A DNA stretch of 64,000 nucleotides from NCBI GenBank assembly GCA_003439945.1, contig QVRM01001384.1, positions 62,001-126,000 of the forward strand. Reading direction: 5' to 3'. The notes under the pieces were generated by a model. The model ran no database searches, was not told the origin of the DNA, and was given only the letters and a program-made list of their open reading frames with translations. How positions within the stretch are numbered: the first letter of the stretch is position 1; the number at the start of each line of letters is the position of its first letter. Shown here piece after piece: positions 9,933 to 22,800 of this stretch. The position numbers and the translations under genes are program-made. Origin of the DNA: Dermanyssus gallinae. Lineage: Eukaryota; Arthropoda; Arachnida; Mesostigmata; Dermanyssidae.

Positions 9933-12194
9933 GGCGCCGATACACTAGAGCCCGTGGGAAGGCCAAAAAGGCGAGAACGGAATCGTCCGAGCAGGAGTGG
10001 CGGGATAAAGCAGATGATGATCGTTGGTCCGAATACAAGGCAACACGCGTGAACCTGGAGACCACCATCAAAAAGAGTAAGCTTCGGTGCTGGAACCAAC
10101 TGATCAAGGAGATCAAGCAAGACGTGTGGGACAAACTGGGCACTAGAGCACTAACGATCCCACCGGATCTCGTAAAAGCCATTGTGGCTCACCTTTTTCC
10201 GGTGCAGACGGAGGAGGGCAGATACCCTATTACTGTGAATGAGGAGGATATTCCTCCTGTAACGCTCGAGGAGGTCCAGCGAGCGGCTGAAAGGACGTCA
10301 GAGGGCACGGCCCCAGAACCCGACGGCATACCTCCGGAGGCGATCAAATTCCTAATGAAGGAGTGCCCATCGAACTTTTAAAACGGTCGAAGACGCACTT
10401 CTATGAGAGGGACGGTTTCCAGAAGAATGAAAGAACCCCCGCCTGGCTCGTATTCCAAAGCCGGGCAAGAAGCCATGCTCGGCCTCAGCCTACAGGCCCA
10501 TCTGTCTTCTTAACACAGTTGCCAAGGCCGTGGAGTCAATACTCGCGAGCAGACTCAATGACGCAATCGAGGAAAAGCAAAACTCGCTCTCGAGGATCAG
10601 TACGGGTTTCGTAAAGGGAGGTCCACGCTCCAGCCCATTACCAAGATACTCGCTAAGGCCGAAGAGGAGAGACAGAAAAGCCCCAAAGTTCGTAATCTTT
10701 GCCTCCTGATATTGCTGGATGTAGAGAATGCGTTTAACAGCGCAAATTGGAGGGGTGATCCTGAATGCGGTGGAAAGAAAGGGAGTACCAGCATACATTC
10801 GGCGTATGATAGCCTCGTATCTGGCCAAACGAAGTGTGAGCTATGACGGCAGGGAGTACGCGATGACTGCAGGTGTACCACAAGGTTCCGTGCTAGGTCC
10901 TACGCTATGGAGCCTAGCGCACGACGTGCTAGAAATGAGCAGGCCTCGCGGTGTTGAGTTCGTCGCTTATGCCGACGACCAGGCAATCTTAGTCACCGCA
11001 AGGTATGCGGAGCTGTTGGAGGACCGAGCAAATGACGCCTTAGATGGGGTTAGCCGGTGGATGAAGTCGCACCACCTAATGCTAGCACCGGAACAGAGCG
11101 AGGCAGTACTGCCTATTGGTAGAAAGCACTGCCAGGAGCTAGATATCCGTATGGACGGTCACATGATCAAGCAGGTCAAATACCTGGGTGTTATTCTCGA
11201 CAGAAATTTGAGCTGCACAGCCCACATCGATTATGCAACGGCCAAAACGCATCAGGTTGCAAGCAAGCTCGCCAGGCTAATGCCAAGAACAAAGGGGTCC
11301 TCGGAGAAAAAGCACCGTCTTCTAGCATCAGTCGCTGATTCAGTTCTGCTTTACAGGTCAGCAGTGTGGGGACCACCTGCACTGAAGACCAAGGAGAATA
11401 AAAAAAGCTACGCAAGGCGTAGAAAATGCTGACCATCAGGGTCGCCAGAGCGTACAGGAAGGTGTCCACAGACGCTGTGCTGGTAATTTCCCGCATAATA
11501 CCTTGGCCAAAACGGATAGAGGAGAATATCCTCTTATACCGGGACCAGACACTTAGAAAAAACGATGCAAGACAAAAGGCTTTGGAAAGCTGGGTGGCTG
11601 AGTAGACTGGGGCTAAACGAGAGGCACCAGAGTCGTGGACGAGGTCAATAATCCCAGATCTCATCGAATGGTACCTATGCGAGTACGCGGAAACGACGTA
11701 CTACCTAACCCAAGTTCTCACCGGTCATGGCAGCTTCCAGACCTACATGGTGAAGATTGGGAAGACTGAGGTAGACATATGTGTCTTGTGCGACGCCGGC
11801 GAGACCGACGACGTGGATCACACACTTTTGCATGCAGAGGTCTTGAGATCACGAGACAGACAACCCGCTCACGACTAGACGTGCAGTGCAATACGACGAG
11901 AGACCTACTCTCAGGGATGCTCAGCTCAAAAAAAGCTGGGAGGCGGGCTCTGATTTTGTGGAGACTGTTATGAGAGCGAAGACAAAACTGACGGAAGAGA
12001 GGCGGCAACGCATGGGACGCCGCCAGGCCGCAAATTGAGAGCCAGACTAGCGGCTCCCTACATGCACTGAAGTAATATCACAAGTATCCCGGTCACGTAG
12101 GTTAGGGGTCACCAGGTTTTTAGTGGGTTTGAGAGTCCCACACTACACAAACCAAAGGGTGTGCATTATGCATTTTTTACCCCCTGTAAAAAAA
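9933..12194 (+). mobile_element. R1-clade non-LTR retrotransposon (LINE), 5' truncated, with target-site duplications
   Basis: The element is bounded by a 15-base direct repeat, GTCGATTAAGAAGTT, at 9918-9932 and 12195-12209, just after a short A-rich tail. Inside, frames show the N-terminal part of RT (KKARTESSEQEWRD... to EEVQRAAERTSEGTAPEPDG at about 9950-10330), then after frameshifts GVPQGSVLGPTLWSLAHDVL and the catalytic YADD (10968-10979), then KYLGVILDRNLS, then a C-terminal zinc-knuckle-like segment ICVLCDAG...DHTLLHAE at about 11775-11840. Order and motifs match the R1 clade as I know it. The start codon, ORF1 and endonuclease are missing and there are several frameshifts, so it is dead. 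A 3' UTR of about 130 bases ends in CCCCTGTAAAAAAA. Confidence 0.85.
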
Positions 12195-12275
12195 GTCGAT
12201 TAAGAAGTTTATTCATCAATTCATATTACACTTTTGTCTAATTAGTAAGAATTAAACACAATAAAAATTACAAAA

Positions 12276-12280
<5 letters not shown>

Positions 12281-12327
<47 letters not shown>
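12281..12327. repeat. (TA)n microsatellite
   Basis: 47 bases of perfect TA repeat. Confidence 0.95.
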
Positions 12328-12330
<3 letters not shown>

Positions 12331-12991
12331 TGACTGACCGCGCAAAATATTCTCAAAGATTCTAATTCTATTGCACTCAAGGAAAGGCGAAAGGCCTCTG
12401 TTGCCACTTCCATAAGACTATTACCAAATGAAAAGTGTTTTACCTCAGACTTTTTTTGTTCGGAGACTGAGTTCCTCTTAAACCTTGGCACGTATCATCA
12501 ACCATCATCGTTATCGAATAGAAGAAAAGCCGCTATGTCTACAGATATGCTGCACTTACAGAACGGCGTGAGTATTAGGACTTAAGAGCGTTGAAACAGG
12601 GTATACCGACAAAATGTAAAATGCATGCACATGTTTTTCCATTTTAGGCATTTAGCAGATGTTCCCAGGACATTCAAATCCCCCATTGCATGCTGAATGT
12701 TATGCCAAAGGAAAAGTGGCCCCGCCGAACCGTTGTCGGGGCGCGATAAAGCTAAGAGGAACCACCAACACACGCCGCTCTTCCTATCTTGGTATTCAAA
12801 CGAATATGAATTTTCTCACAGTTCGATTAACTATAACCAGTGTTACTTCTAAAGCGCTCAACTTTGTCTCGTTGGTTTAAAGCTACCGCGACACTCAATT
12901 TTTTTCGACATCTGTGCACATTCTTCGTCTGTCGATCTCGGCTGGACGGTGCCAATATAATTGTGATACGACGTGGACAAGTTTAACCTTA

Positions 12992-12994
<3 letters not shown>
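12328..12994. other. Unique-looking AT-rich stretch, no feature seen
   Basis: Nothing supportable. Short open frames (60-80 codons) have no recognisable motif. Confidence 0.5.
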
Positions 12995-13051
<57 letters not shown>

Positions 13052-13062
13052 TATATATATAT
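12995..13062. repeat. (TA)n microsatellite, interrupted once
   Basis: About 68 bases, TA with one AA interruption near 13047. Confidence 0.95.
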
Positions 13063-13249
13063 TTTGAACAATAGAAAGTACTACTGTATGTGCTCCCTGC
13101 TGCATAGTTAAAGGCAGATAGAACACATAGCCTTCTAAAAGGATTTCGTAAATTGAACTTTCCGTCTGATAATTCTCACTATTAGACGACAAGTAGTATT
13201 GAAAACAGAGTACATAACACATTCGATGTTAATGCCAGTCAGTTCTAAA

Positions 13250-13720
13250 ATTTGTCGATATGGTGCTTGTATATTCAAACTCGTCCTTGGCAAGCTCGAT
13301 GTGATTTACAAGCTATATGCCGACGATTTAAATATAAATATATACGTTGAAGTGAAAGACAAGGCCGATTTACAGAAGGCAATTAATTTCGTGCTACTAT
13401 GGGTTCACTTGAATAGAATGGAAATATCTACTTCTAAATGTGCCATGCTGAAAACAATCAAAGACGGCACTGCATATTTTATGAACGGCCATAGTATACC
13501 TGAGGTGCCAACATACAAAGACCTAGGTGTCAGATTGTCAAATAAAGTATACAACTTATATCGCCGAGGTAGTAAAGTCTGCGTCTCGCCTGTGCAATCT
13601 CATCCTTAGAGCGTTTATCGGACATGAGCCAGCAATGTACATAAAATTGTTTAATACGCGTTCATACCAAAGTGGACATACTGCTCACACGTGTGGGCAT
13701 ATTTATATAGAAAATATGTA
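13250..13720 (+). pseudogene. CR1-like LINE reverse-transcriptase fragment
   Basis: One frame reads KLDVIYKLYADDLNINIYVE, with the catalytic YADD at 13316-13327, then HLNRMEISTSKCAML and PTYKDLGVRLS. After a frameshift the next frame reads ASRLCNLILRAFIGHEPAM. This order (YADD, KDLGV, NLILRAF) is that of CR1/Jockey-type LINEs. Palm fingers before YADD and the C-terminus are lost. A related fragment lies at 37016-37279 on the other strand. Confidence 0.7.
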
Positions 13721-15830
13721 GAACTGCTCCAGCAAGTGCAGGATAAATTGTCACACGAGTCGCATGACGTGAGCGAATACCTGATGCAAATTGACGTGAG
13801 ACTTTTAAACAACTAATCCAGAGTAATTACTTTAGTACCTTTTTCATAGTACGCCTAAATCATCTCCGTAGTGGTGTGTCAATTACTCCACCGGCTGTTG
13901 CTAATGTTGAAGTGGTGAATAATGCGTTCGCATGAAGAGTTTTGCAACGTGTGTAAAGACTACAATGTTATTTCAACACCCTTTTTTTTCAATAATATAT
14001 ATATTTATATATAAAAAATGGTGAGCGCCGCTTGGGAAGTTGTGGGACGTGACGTCATGCACCGCATCATTTATAACGGGTATCTTTAATATCGAATGTT
14101 GTCAATATGTTTGTCACCTGCCACGCACCCTAGTTTTATGACTAGAACGCCCATAGCAAGTGCTCCTGTCGCTGTTGGTCTCGTTTTGCGTTTGAGCATT
14201 GCTTCTTACAAGTTCACTTTTTTCTTCTCAAAGACTGTGCACTTCATATTGTAGTATGGTCCAAAATGGCTTGCGTTATCCGTGTGCTCCCGTCTTCGAG
14301 TGCTCTGTGTAACTCTACGAATTATGCCAAAAATGCTAAAGTCATACGATTAGACTAACGAACTAAGGTACTTGAAATAACATATGTAACTGTGCAAACG
14401 AATGGTCAGTGATTGTTTGTCCTCGTACATGTCTCTCAGCAAAAACTCTGATTCACAGAGTTATCGGTGCGCAAATGGCCATGGTACAGATGTGTCTTGA
14501 CTCCCGCATAGCACAAAGAGTTGAGGAGATCTAAACTAATGGTTGACGTTATTTCCGTGTTTTCTACAAGACAACCGTTGTTTCTACTGCATTGGCACGT
14601 ATCAGATGACGACAAAACGTCACGGGGTGTGTAAAGACGGCGATCCTAAAGTTTAACAAGCTCCGAGCTTTGACTCGATAGCAAAAGATCTCTATCAGCC
14701 TAGTGGTATATATACACATTCAGAGCATTTTATCTAGAAGGATTCAAAATCATTGAGCATCTACTGGCACCCTTTTATAATAGGCTATTTTATGCGACAC
14801 TGTCGATTCAGAGAACGTTATGCCAGACCTATGAGCACAAGGATGCCTCGTGTGACTATTTCTAACTATAGTGCATAACTAAAATCGAACCCTAAATAGT
14901 ATTAAGTGCAAAAAATAGTTTGCATATTTGAATATTTTAACGATAGATAGCAATATATATGCTTTGGACATCACCTAATCTGACTGAAACTTATCAGTTT
15001 AATATTATGTTCCATAGAAAAAACATACATCATGAAATTAAAGGCACAATTCCTTTGGTTCTGACAAAGCTAATTCAGGGCATATACTTTACAGCGCAGC
15101 ACTCTATAGTTGCGTCATACCGATATAGAACATTAAACACTATTTTTGTTCTTTAGCAATCTGGACTGTCTTATTCTCAGGATGTTCATAACAAAGTATG
15201 CGGTTCAATTGTTCCCAAGTGAACACACTGTGCACATAGGTACATACGTATAGGGCTCTTGAGAAGAGAGCTAGAGACATGCAGGATCGATGAAACTTTT
15301 CACAACTTGCAATAGCCTAGTCCGCAATAGTCAGAAACAGGCAATATCAAAAAGAGTGACCTTCGGAACGATGGAACTGCCAAGAGGTTCTGCGCAGTGA
15401 GGTCGTGATTCATCTCTATAAGTGCCAACGATTTCGTAATACTTGGTACTGCCACGATACTGCAGCAAGCAAATAGTATCATAACGAATTTGTCTCGTAC
15501 TCTTGCTGTCTTGACATAACGGTACATTTTATAGTGTACTTACTGTCTAAAGAAATTTGAAGAGGTAAGGTAATATCATTGCTTCTCTGCTTGCAATACC
15601 ATGGTATTAGGCTGCATACGCATCGTCATTTGATTCTGGATAGGGTAGCATATATATATGTATATAGTTTGAAGCACAAACCTGAGTTAAAGTGCATAAC
15701 CTATAAAACGCCTATCGCTTTGCATTTCGCGGAGCATGCATCAAATATAACTAATCACAAATACGAAATAACTTGCGTGCAGTCATAACACTAACAAAAA
15801 CAAGTGTGGCGAAAATATGAACTATCGTAT
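13721..15830. other. Intergenic AT-rich stretch, nothing recognised
   Basis: No open frame over 75 codons has a recognisable motif. On the minus strand an AATAAA is present at 15839-15844, a possible distal polyadenylation signal for the TFIIF alpha gene that ends at 16889. Confidence 0.4.
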
Positions 15831-16489
15831 TTTACCCCTTTATTTACTTTTTCCACTGCGCATTCCAATCCGAGATCCTGATGATTCCCTATTACAGCAA
15901 TCGTATATTAACTGCGCTTCCTGTTAGAAGCTTTGTGAATTAACATATACACACTAGTCAATATTTTGTCTCATCTCATGGTCAACGAATAAACGATTAC
16001 TCAATGCAAAAAATGTAATTTCTAGTGCTCATCCTATCGCCTCGTATATACCTCACGTGGCTTAATAGTATTCCCTCACCGTTTTGGGCTTATTGGGACA
16101 AATACCGCTCATATACATTCGCAACTACGTTGAACTCCAACCACGGAATTATTGTAGAGCGACGAGTGCCGTGCCATGTTGGTCTTATGAACATATAAGT
16201 ATAGGCAAGGCAGTGTCTATACTACAAATGTTCAAAGTGTTGGAAATATCGTTGACATCCATTGCGCTGAAGCCGCGAACGTGGCTCCTTTTGCTCAAGA
16301 TCTACACTCGATCAGATCATACAGGCCACATGCGGTGGATGCGAACTGTATGAACATATTAAATGCTTGCCGTTCAGATAAAAATCGATTACCGGAGTAG
16401 CTAAAGGCAGTGCCGACTGAAGTTTTGGACGTAAATGAATGCCTACTGAAATGGTGCTGGCTGGTATTGCTGACAGCACGCTCGAGCGT

Positions 16490-16888
16490 CAAAGGGGTAT
16501 GACTTCAGCAGTGCCTATTGAATTTCGAAATTGCTTGGCAGTCTATTACTTGGTTGACCTAATTTGAAAATTAGCTGAACCAGCTGGTCGATCTTCGAAT
16601 CAGGACTTCCGGTCGTTTGCAGCCTTGTTTGCATCATGCCAAATGCATCTTGCAAAGCTTGGAATTTCCCTTCGACGGTGTCGCGTGATGTCTTTCGGAT
16701 GAGACCAACCATTCCAAGTCTGGCGGCTTCCTCTTATGTGTACCTGCGGAAGAACGCACCCTGCACCCTTCCACGTGCTTCGAACAAAGCCGCTCCAAAC
16801 GACATACTCTCTTGCTGCGCGGACATACGTGTCGTTGGATACCAATCGACAGCCCAACGGCGGTGGCAGGTTTCAGGTCAGTGTACAT
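16490..16888 (-). other. Presumed 3' UTR of the TFIIF alpha gene
   Basis: The stretch directly follows the stop codon on the gene's strand. It has three overlapping minus-strand open frames of 65-85 codons. One, at 16515-16712, has an amphipathic-looking segment, GKFQALQDAFGMMQTRLQ, and an LVQLIFKLGQ segment, and is not recognised. The composition is less AT-rich than the flank to the left. It could be UTR or the relic of an unknown coding exon. An AATAAA word overlaps the stop codon itself (16888-16893). Confidence 0.35.
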
Positions 16889-19800
16889 TTATTGTTTGAT
16901 GGAAAGATAAAGTTTGTCTTTGATCTTTTGCTTTTCGGGATTCAGCCGTTTTAGGATCTGAGCAATGGTGTTCACGAGTTGTTCCGAAGAGAGGCCGGTC
17001 TTTTTCGATTTGAACTTCTGTAGAAGCTCCGTGGTTGTCATAGGCTTCCGCATTAGGTACCTGCGACGAAACGAGGAGGTATGCAAAAGTTAGACTCGAC
17101 TATCAGCAACGTGATGCTGTGGCTGGCAAAAAAACAGAGAGATAGAGAGGGACAGAGATAGAGGAAACAAAAGCATCGACACTAAAATATCCCTATACAT
17201 GCATAACAATAATTAAATCGACATACGTATTCCCTAGGTGTCACCCACATAGTCGTCGAGAATCGATGCCAATCACAACTAATAGTCAACAAGAAACGTC
17301 GCAGAACGGAATCGCAGAAACGGTTAGCACAGCACGACACGCCACGCTAGGCATCTCTCCTGCACTACAGAGCATTGCGCTGCATTCATTTTGGGACGGT
17401 TGTGGTCTTCCAATTCGACAAGCTACTACAATACGAACCTCCTGACGGCCTCCTCGCTGATGCCTTCGATTTGAGCGTACATATTTCCGCCGTCGACACC
17501 GCCTCGAGAGCCTGCCACGCTGATTGATCCTGTTAGTCCGCCGCCACCCAAGCCGCCCCCGCTTGCGCCACCCAGGCCGCCCGCGCTTCCGCCGCTGCCT
17601 GGGCCGCCGCTGTTGCTGTTACTGCTGGTGCTACCACCACCGCTAGCATTGTTGTTGTTGCTGTTGTTGCTGCTGTTCAGATTCACTGCCAGATTGAGCT
17701 CGATCTTCGGCTTCTTTATCGTTGGTTCCGTCCCGCCGCTATCGATTGCCCAACAGAAGTTATTGTATTAGAATTTAGCGCACATCTCGTAGTCCGGAAT
17801 ATATGGATGAATGTAGCGTTGTTCGCTTAACATGTATACCTAAATACACGTGTCAAACTTTTATATCAGGGGCGCGTATAGCCGCAGCATAAGCGAAGAC
17901 GTTGAGATATCTTTCCTTGTTCGGGCTGACTTAACTCAGCCAACACTTAACGTCCACCACAGGTTTGCTTTTACATTGCTTCGAAAGACGAACCCCATAA
18001 ATACAAATGTGCAACGGTGGGGATCGAACCCGTGCACCTTTTCCGTGTGTCTACTTCGGTCGCGAGACGCACGCGAATGCACCACGCCACCGAGCTCGAC
18101 AACGTTGAGATATTTAGGGTTCCCGACAGTCCTTGTAGCAGCATGGTCGCTGATTCTTAGCGGCATAATTTATCATCTATTCTCAGTTAGCATCGATTAA
18201 AGGAAATTCGATCAACAACAGAGATCAAACAGATGTGTTTATTGGGTAGTACGGCGACTAGAGTACTGCCCCTAGACCATATATATATATATATATAGAA
18301 TTCACACGGTACTTAAATTAAGTGTCCGTTAATCCTTGTCGTGCCACTCTTAATTATCAATTCAAGCCATTTTTAATGGCTGTTCAGAAGTATACTTATA
18401 TACAGTACTATTTGAAATACAGCATAGTTCAGCATATCATCATTAGTAATAAACCACCAAATAAAACAGATACAACCATGATACATATGTTTTTTTCGGT
18501 GGTTTCTAACCTACTTTGGTGACTAAGAACTATAATATTATCAGAATTAGGACCATAAGTATGCTAAATTAACTCAATATGATGTTCGTTTAGGAAGTAA
18601 GTAGAATTATTTGCTACTCTGTTAATCATTAAAGACAAAACCTGTATTTCGGAATTGATCAGCTGTTGAAAGCGTGGTGCACAATACACGCAACAGAGTA
18701 AAAAACACAGCTGGCTAGACTTAAAGAAAACCGATCTACAAACCAGTAACGATTGTGTCAGACTAAAGTACCGCAAGGCTTCATCTTGGAATGACAACAA
18801 CTGCTTAAAAGCAAAGCGGCATAACCAATAATATATGTATTATTAAAAAGTATAATTTAATTCGATATGATTATTGTCGAGCAAGCTCAGTCTCAGTCGA
18901 ATTTTAAATAGCTTTCGTAGTACCAACCTTGCTGAATGTGTTTGCTGCGACGACAGTTGAGCTGAAGCTTGTCCTGGCACAGCCTGGCCATCTTTTGTTG
19001 GTGTTCCCTCCTTCTTGCGCTTCATAGGTCCGCCTAGAGTTTTGGCCTTCTTTGAGGAATTGCTATTTCCGTTGCTGACGTCTTTCGTGGGCGTACCAGA
19101 GCGCGATCCGCCATCTTTTCGCTTGCCCTATATATAAAACCATCAAAATGATGCCGACAATAAGTATCGTAGTAATTTACTAAATATAATGCGGTCCGAA
19201 GACTACTATGCTAAAAATCATCACTCAATGCAAATATGAATATGAGATCCCCATTGTTGGCATTAAGAAGAGTAGTGAGCTAAATGTAGTAGTACCCTTA
19301 TTTGTATGGATTAGTATTCTACAAGCGAACAAGGGATATTGATGGAATCAACCGCGATATCTTCGCCATAAAGGAAGAAACAAGACACTGCGCTATTGCG
19401 TCCTAAAATAAAAATAGATGGTTCTCGCCGTGTCGTATGAGACCGAAGAAAGTCTACGTAGGCACTCGATTATACGGACATACCACGGCCATCCAAACCA
19501 CGGAAAGTTATTAGGCCGCTTTTACGCCCGTTAGTGTCCTAGTTGAAAGCATGTCGGACAGTGGTGAAAATGGTCGGCTTTTATGATAAAAGTGCTCCGC
19601 TAAAATCACTTTTTTCTAGTGTTATGTCCTAGACTAGGTTTTGACTCCATAGGCGTCCTCCATCCAATATCCGGTAATCCTCGTACGCTCTATACAATTG
19701 CTGCGATGTACACCAGACGTTTTAGTATCCACCATCGAAGGGTCAATTCAGATAACTTCTCAGAGGCACATTCTCAGTCGGAACCATTATTGCTTATACT

Positions 19801-22800
19801 TAAAATCACTTTACGGCAGAGCTTCGCACATTCTAGTTGCCATTGGTACAACCCAAAGGCTCATCAGTCTTTGTGTTGTACCAATGGATGTACATTGGTA
19901 CATCCATTGGTAAAACCCAAAGACTGTTGTACCAATGTCTTCATGTATGTGTCGTACATAAACACATCGACATATATTGCATTTTTTTATTTAAGTTTAT
20001 TTATCATAACTATGAACCAAGGCCTGCAACTCTTGAGAAAGATCACCTAGAAAGTGTATGTGGCACGCCGGAATCGAGCCTGCGAATCCTAGTGGCAAAG
20101 TCGCGGGCCACCACTCGGTCCCATTGACAAGATATATATATAAAACAGACGTGCAATCAACTGACCTGCATGAAAACCGCACTGCTCCCAAGTAATTGGG
20201 AATCGTCAAGATCCGAATCTGAGTTGTCGGATGAACTCTCGTCCGAACTTTTGTTCGCGTTTCCCTTCGCGCCACTACGATCCTTTCCAACCGAGTCGCG
20301 GTCTCCGGCCGACGCTTTGTCGCCGTTAGTTTTGGCGCCGTCACCAGTGCCCTTATCACCCTCTTCGTCTATAGAGTTTCGCGTGCAAATGATAAAAAAA
20401 CTCATACATTTAATTTCACACATTACAACTTGGGCGGCGCCCTATTACATTCGCTTACTCGCTCATTGTGCCGCTAGTTTTAACTTTCAACTAAAGAGAA
20501 ATTCTGTATTTGGTATAGTGATATCCCGCGAAAAGTACGACGTACTATTAGTAGGCACTTTGACTAAAGTGAACTTAACACCATTTTTAAAGTTCTTAAA
20601 GTCTCTAGATCTCAACTTGTAGTGCTATTAAAATTTGTCTATCATCAACCTGGGTGCGCAATGCAATTCGTTCGCTTTCAAACTGGTAGAGTATTCACGG
20701 TGCTGGCGAATTTCGCACAAGCGGATATGCGTGGATCTGCCTCGAAATGTCATCTGTTTATAGAATTAAAAACATTATTTTCAAAGGAGGTTGTTTTTCA
20801 TTTTAGACCATCCTCCGTCCCTTATGGGCTTAAAACTCGTCATGAGGCATATCTTCAATGCACCGAGGGCCAGACATAATAGGATATCTAGGGTTTCCCC
20901 AACAGTCCTTGTGGCAGCATGGCCGCTGGCTCTCAGTGGCATATGGTTTATCAGCTATTCTCAATGAGCATCGCTCAAAGAAAGTTCGATCAACAAAAGC
21001 AGGGATCGAACCGGCGACATCCCCGTAGATGACAACCAGCAGGGTCTCGAAGCACCCCTCGGTTCGTGGAACAAGCCTTCTGAGAGATCCATGAGCAGGT
21101 CGAAATAAGAGACTCCCTCCTCATGATCTCGAAGTAGTGCCACACAATTCCGAACCTTGAGGGAGTGCGGAGGAAGACGGATTTTAGCGGGAGACAGTCC
21201 CACACTAGGAGCTGACTCGAGTTGCCATTTCTCAAAACCTCCGAGAAAAAAAGACCAAAAAAAAGATGACAACCATGATTAGCGCACTAGTTCCCCAGGA
21301 CCACCCACGCACGCCACCACTTCTTCCGTCTCTAACTTGCAGCAACAAGGGTTCCCTTCTCGTGATGGCGATCGTAGTCCAGTCGAAGTTCGACGTTTCT
21401 GCCTCGCGGTCGCTTACCGTTCTTTTCGGCGTCCTCGTCTTTCTTGTTCTCGTCTTCGTCCTCCTCGTCTTCATCCGAGAGAACCAACTGCCGGAGAGCA
21501 TCTTCGTCTTCCACGCCTAGCATTAAAAAAGCGGAAGTGTTTAGCTTCAAAGTAACAAAGCTTTACTGCTCAAAGTAACAACAGCCCGTAACGCTAATAT
21601 TAGTAACTGCCACCACAATAGTAGTATCGACTAGTAAAAGTAAAACTTGTATTATGCGTGTGTGTGTATGTGTCATTTAAAAACGACGAGCGACCAGCAT
21701 ATAATAAATAAATAAATGGAAATTACCTGAAAGATGGTCGAGCAATTCACAAAGGTACACAAGGGACCAAAAACAAATGGATTTATCTCCCAAACAAATC
21801 AGTTTAGGAAAGCAGTAAACCATCTCACGATCAGGGCAAATCGTTCTAAAGCACGCGGTTTCCGACGCGAACAACGAAGTAAGTGTGGGCGACAGGTTCT
21901 GCCACCGAGTTTGGGTTCCGGGAATTTGAAAGTACATTATTTTCATTGATTATAGGGTTTTATGAGCCCCTCAGGTTTATACCGAAGGAAGGTATATACG
22001 AAGAAACCCCTTTGCGAAGCTTATATGCGCCACATGAAAAGCTGATCGGCAGCTGGATGTCATAAACACGTTCCAATATTAAATTCACAAACAAGCGTCG
22101 CCGGAATTAAATGTCTACGCACCTTTCATCTGCTTGTTAACTTTTTCATCCGGCTCCTCCCCAGAAGACTCACTTCCAGAAGTCATGTAGTCAACCTCAC
22201 GGTCGTCGAAATCGCCTTCGTCAGATTCTTCCTTAGCTGACGAGTCGCTTTCCTGAGACTTCTTATCCTGCATAAGAGAAAAGAGAAATGGATCCCGGAT
22301 CTGAGTTCATCCCTTTTATGGAAGCCGAAGTAAGACTAGCAGTTACATCAAAGCATAATAACAGGTCAGCGGGGCCAGACCAAATCGTGTACGAGCACTT
22401 AAAGCGCAACATAAGTATGTCATTCTCCCCATTAACGAAACAGATGAGTGGAGAAAAAGCTACCTACAACCTATATATAAGGGCAAAGAGATGCTACAGA
22501 CCCAAAATCACACCGAGGCATCTCCTTAACAAGCGTGATGTATAGAGTGCTCACTTCGCTCATCGCCTCGAGGCTCTACGAGCGCACAATCGATGAACTC
22601 CCAACTGAACAACACGGAGTTCTTCGAAAACGCTCAACTGCAGACGCTTTGAAGTTTGTACTGGACCATGTAGAAGAACGGAAGGCTCAAGGGGAAATGA
22701 CTTACGCAGCATTTGCTGACTTTAAAACCGCCTTTGACTGCGTACCCAGGGATCGCCTTTTGCAAGTCATTCACAGCAGATACGCAATTACGGGCCCGAT

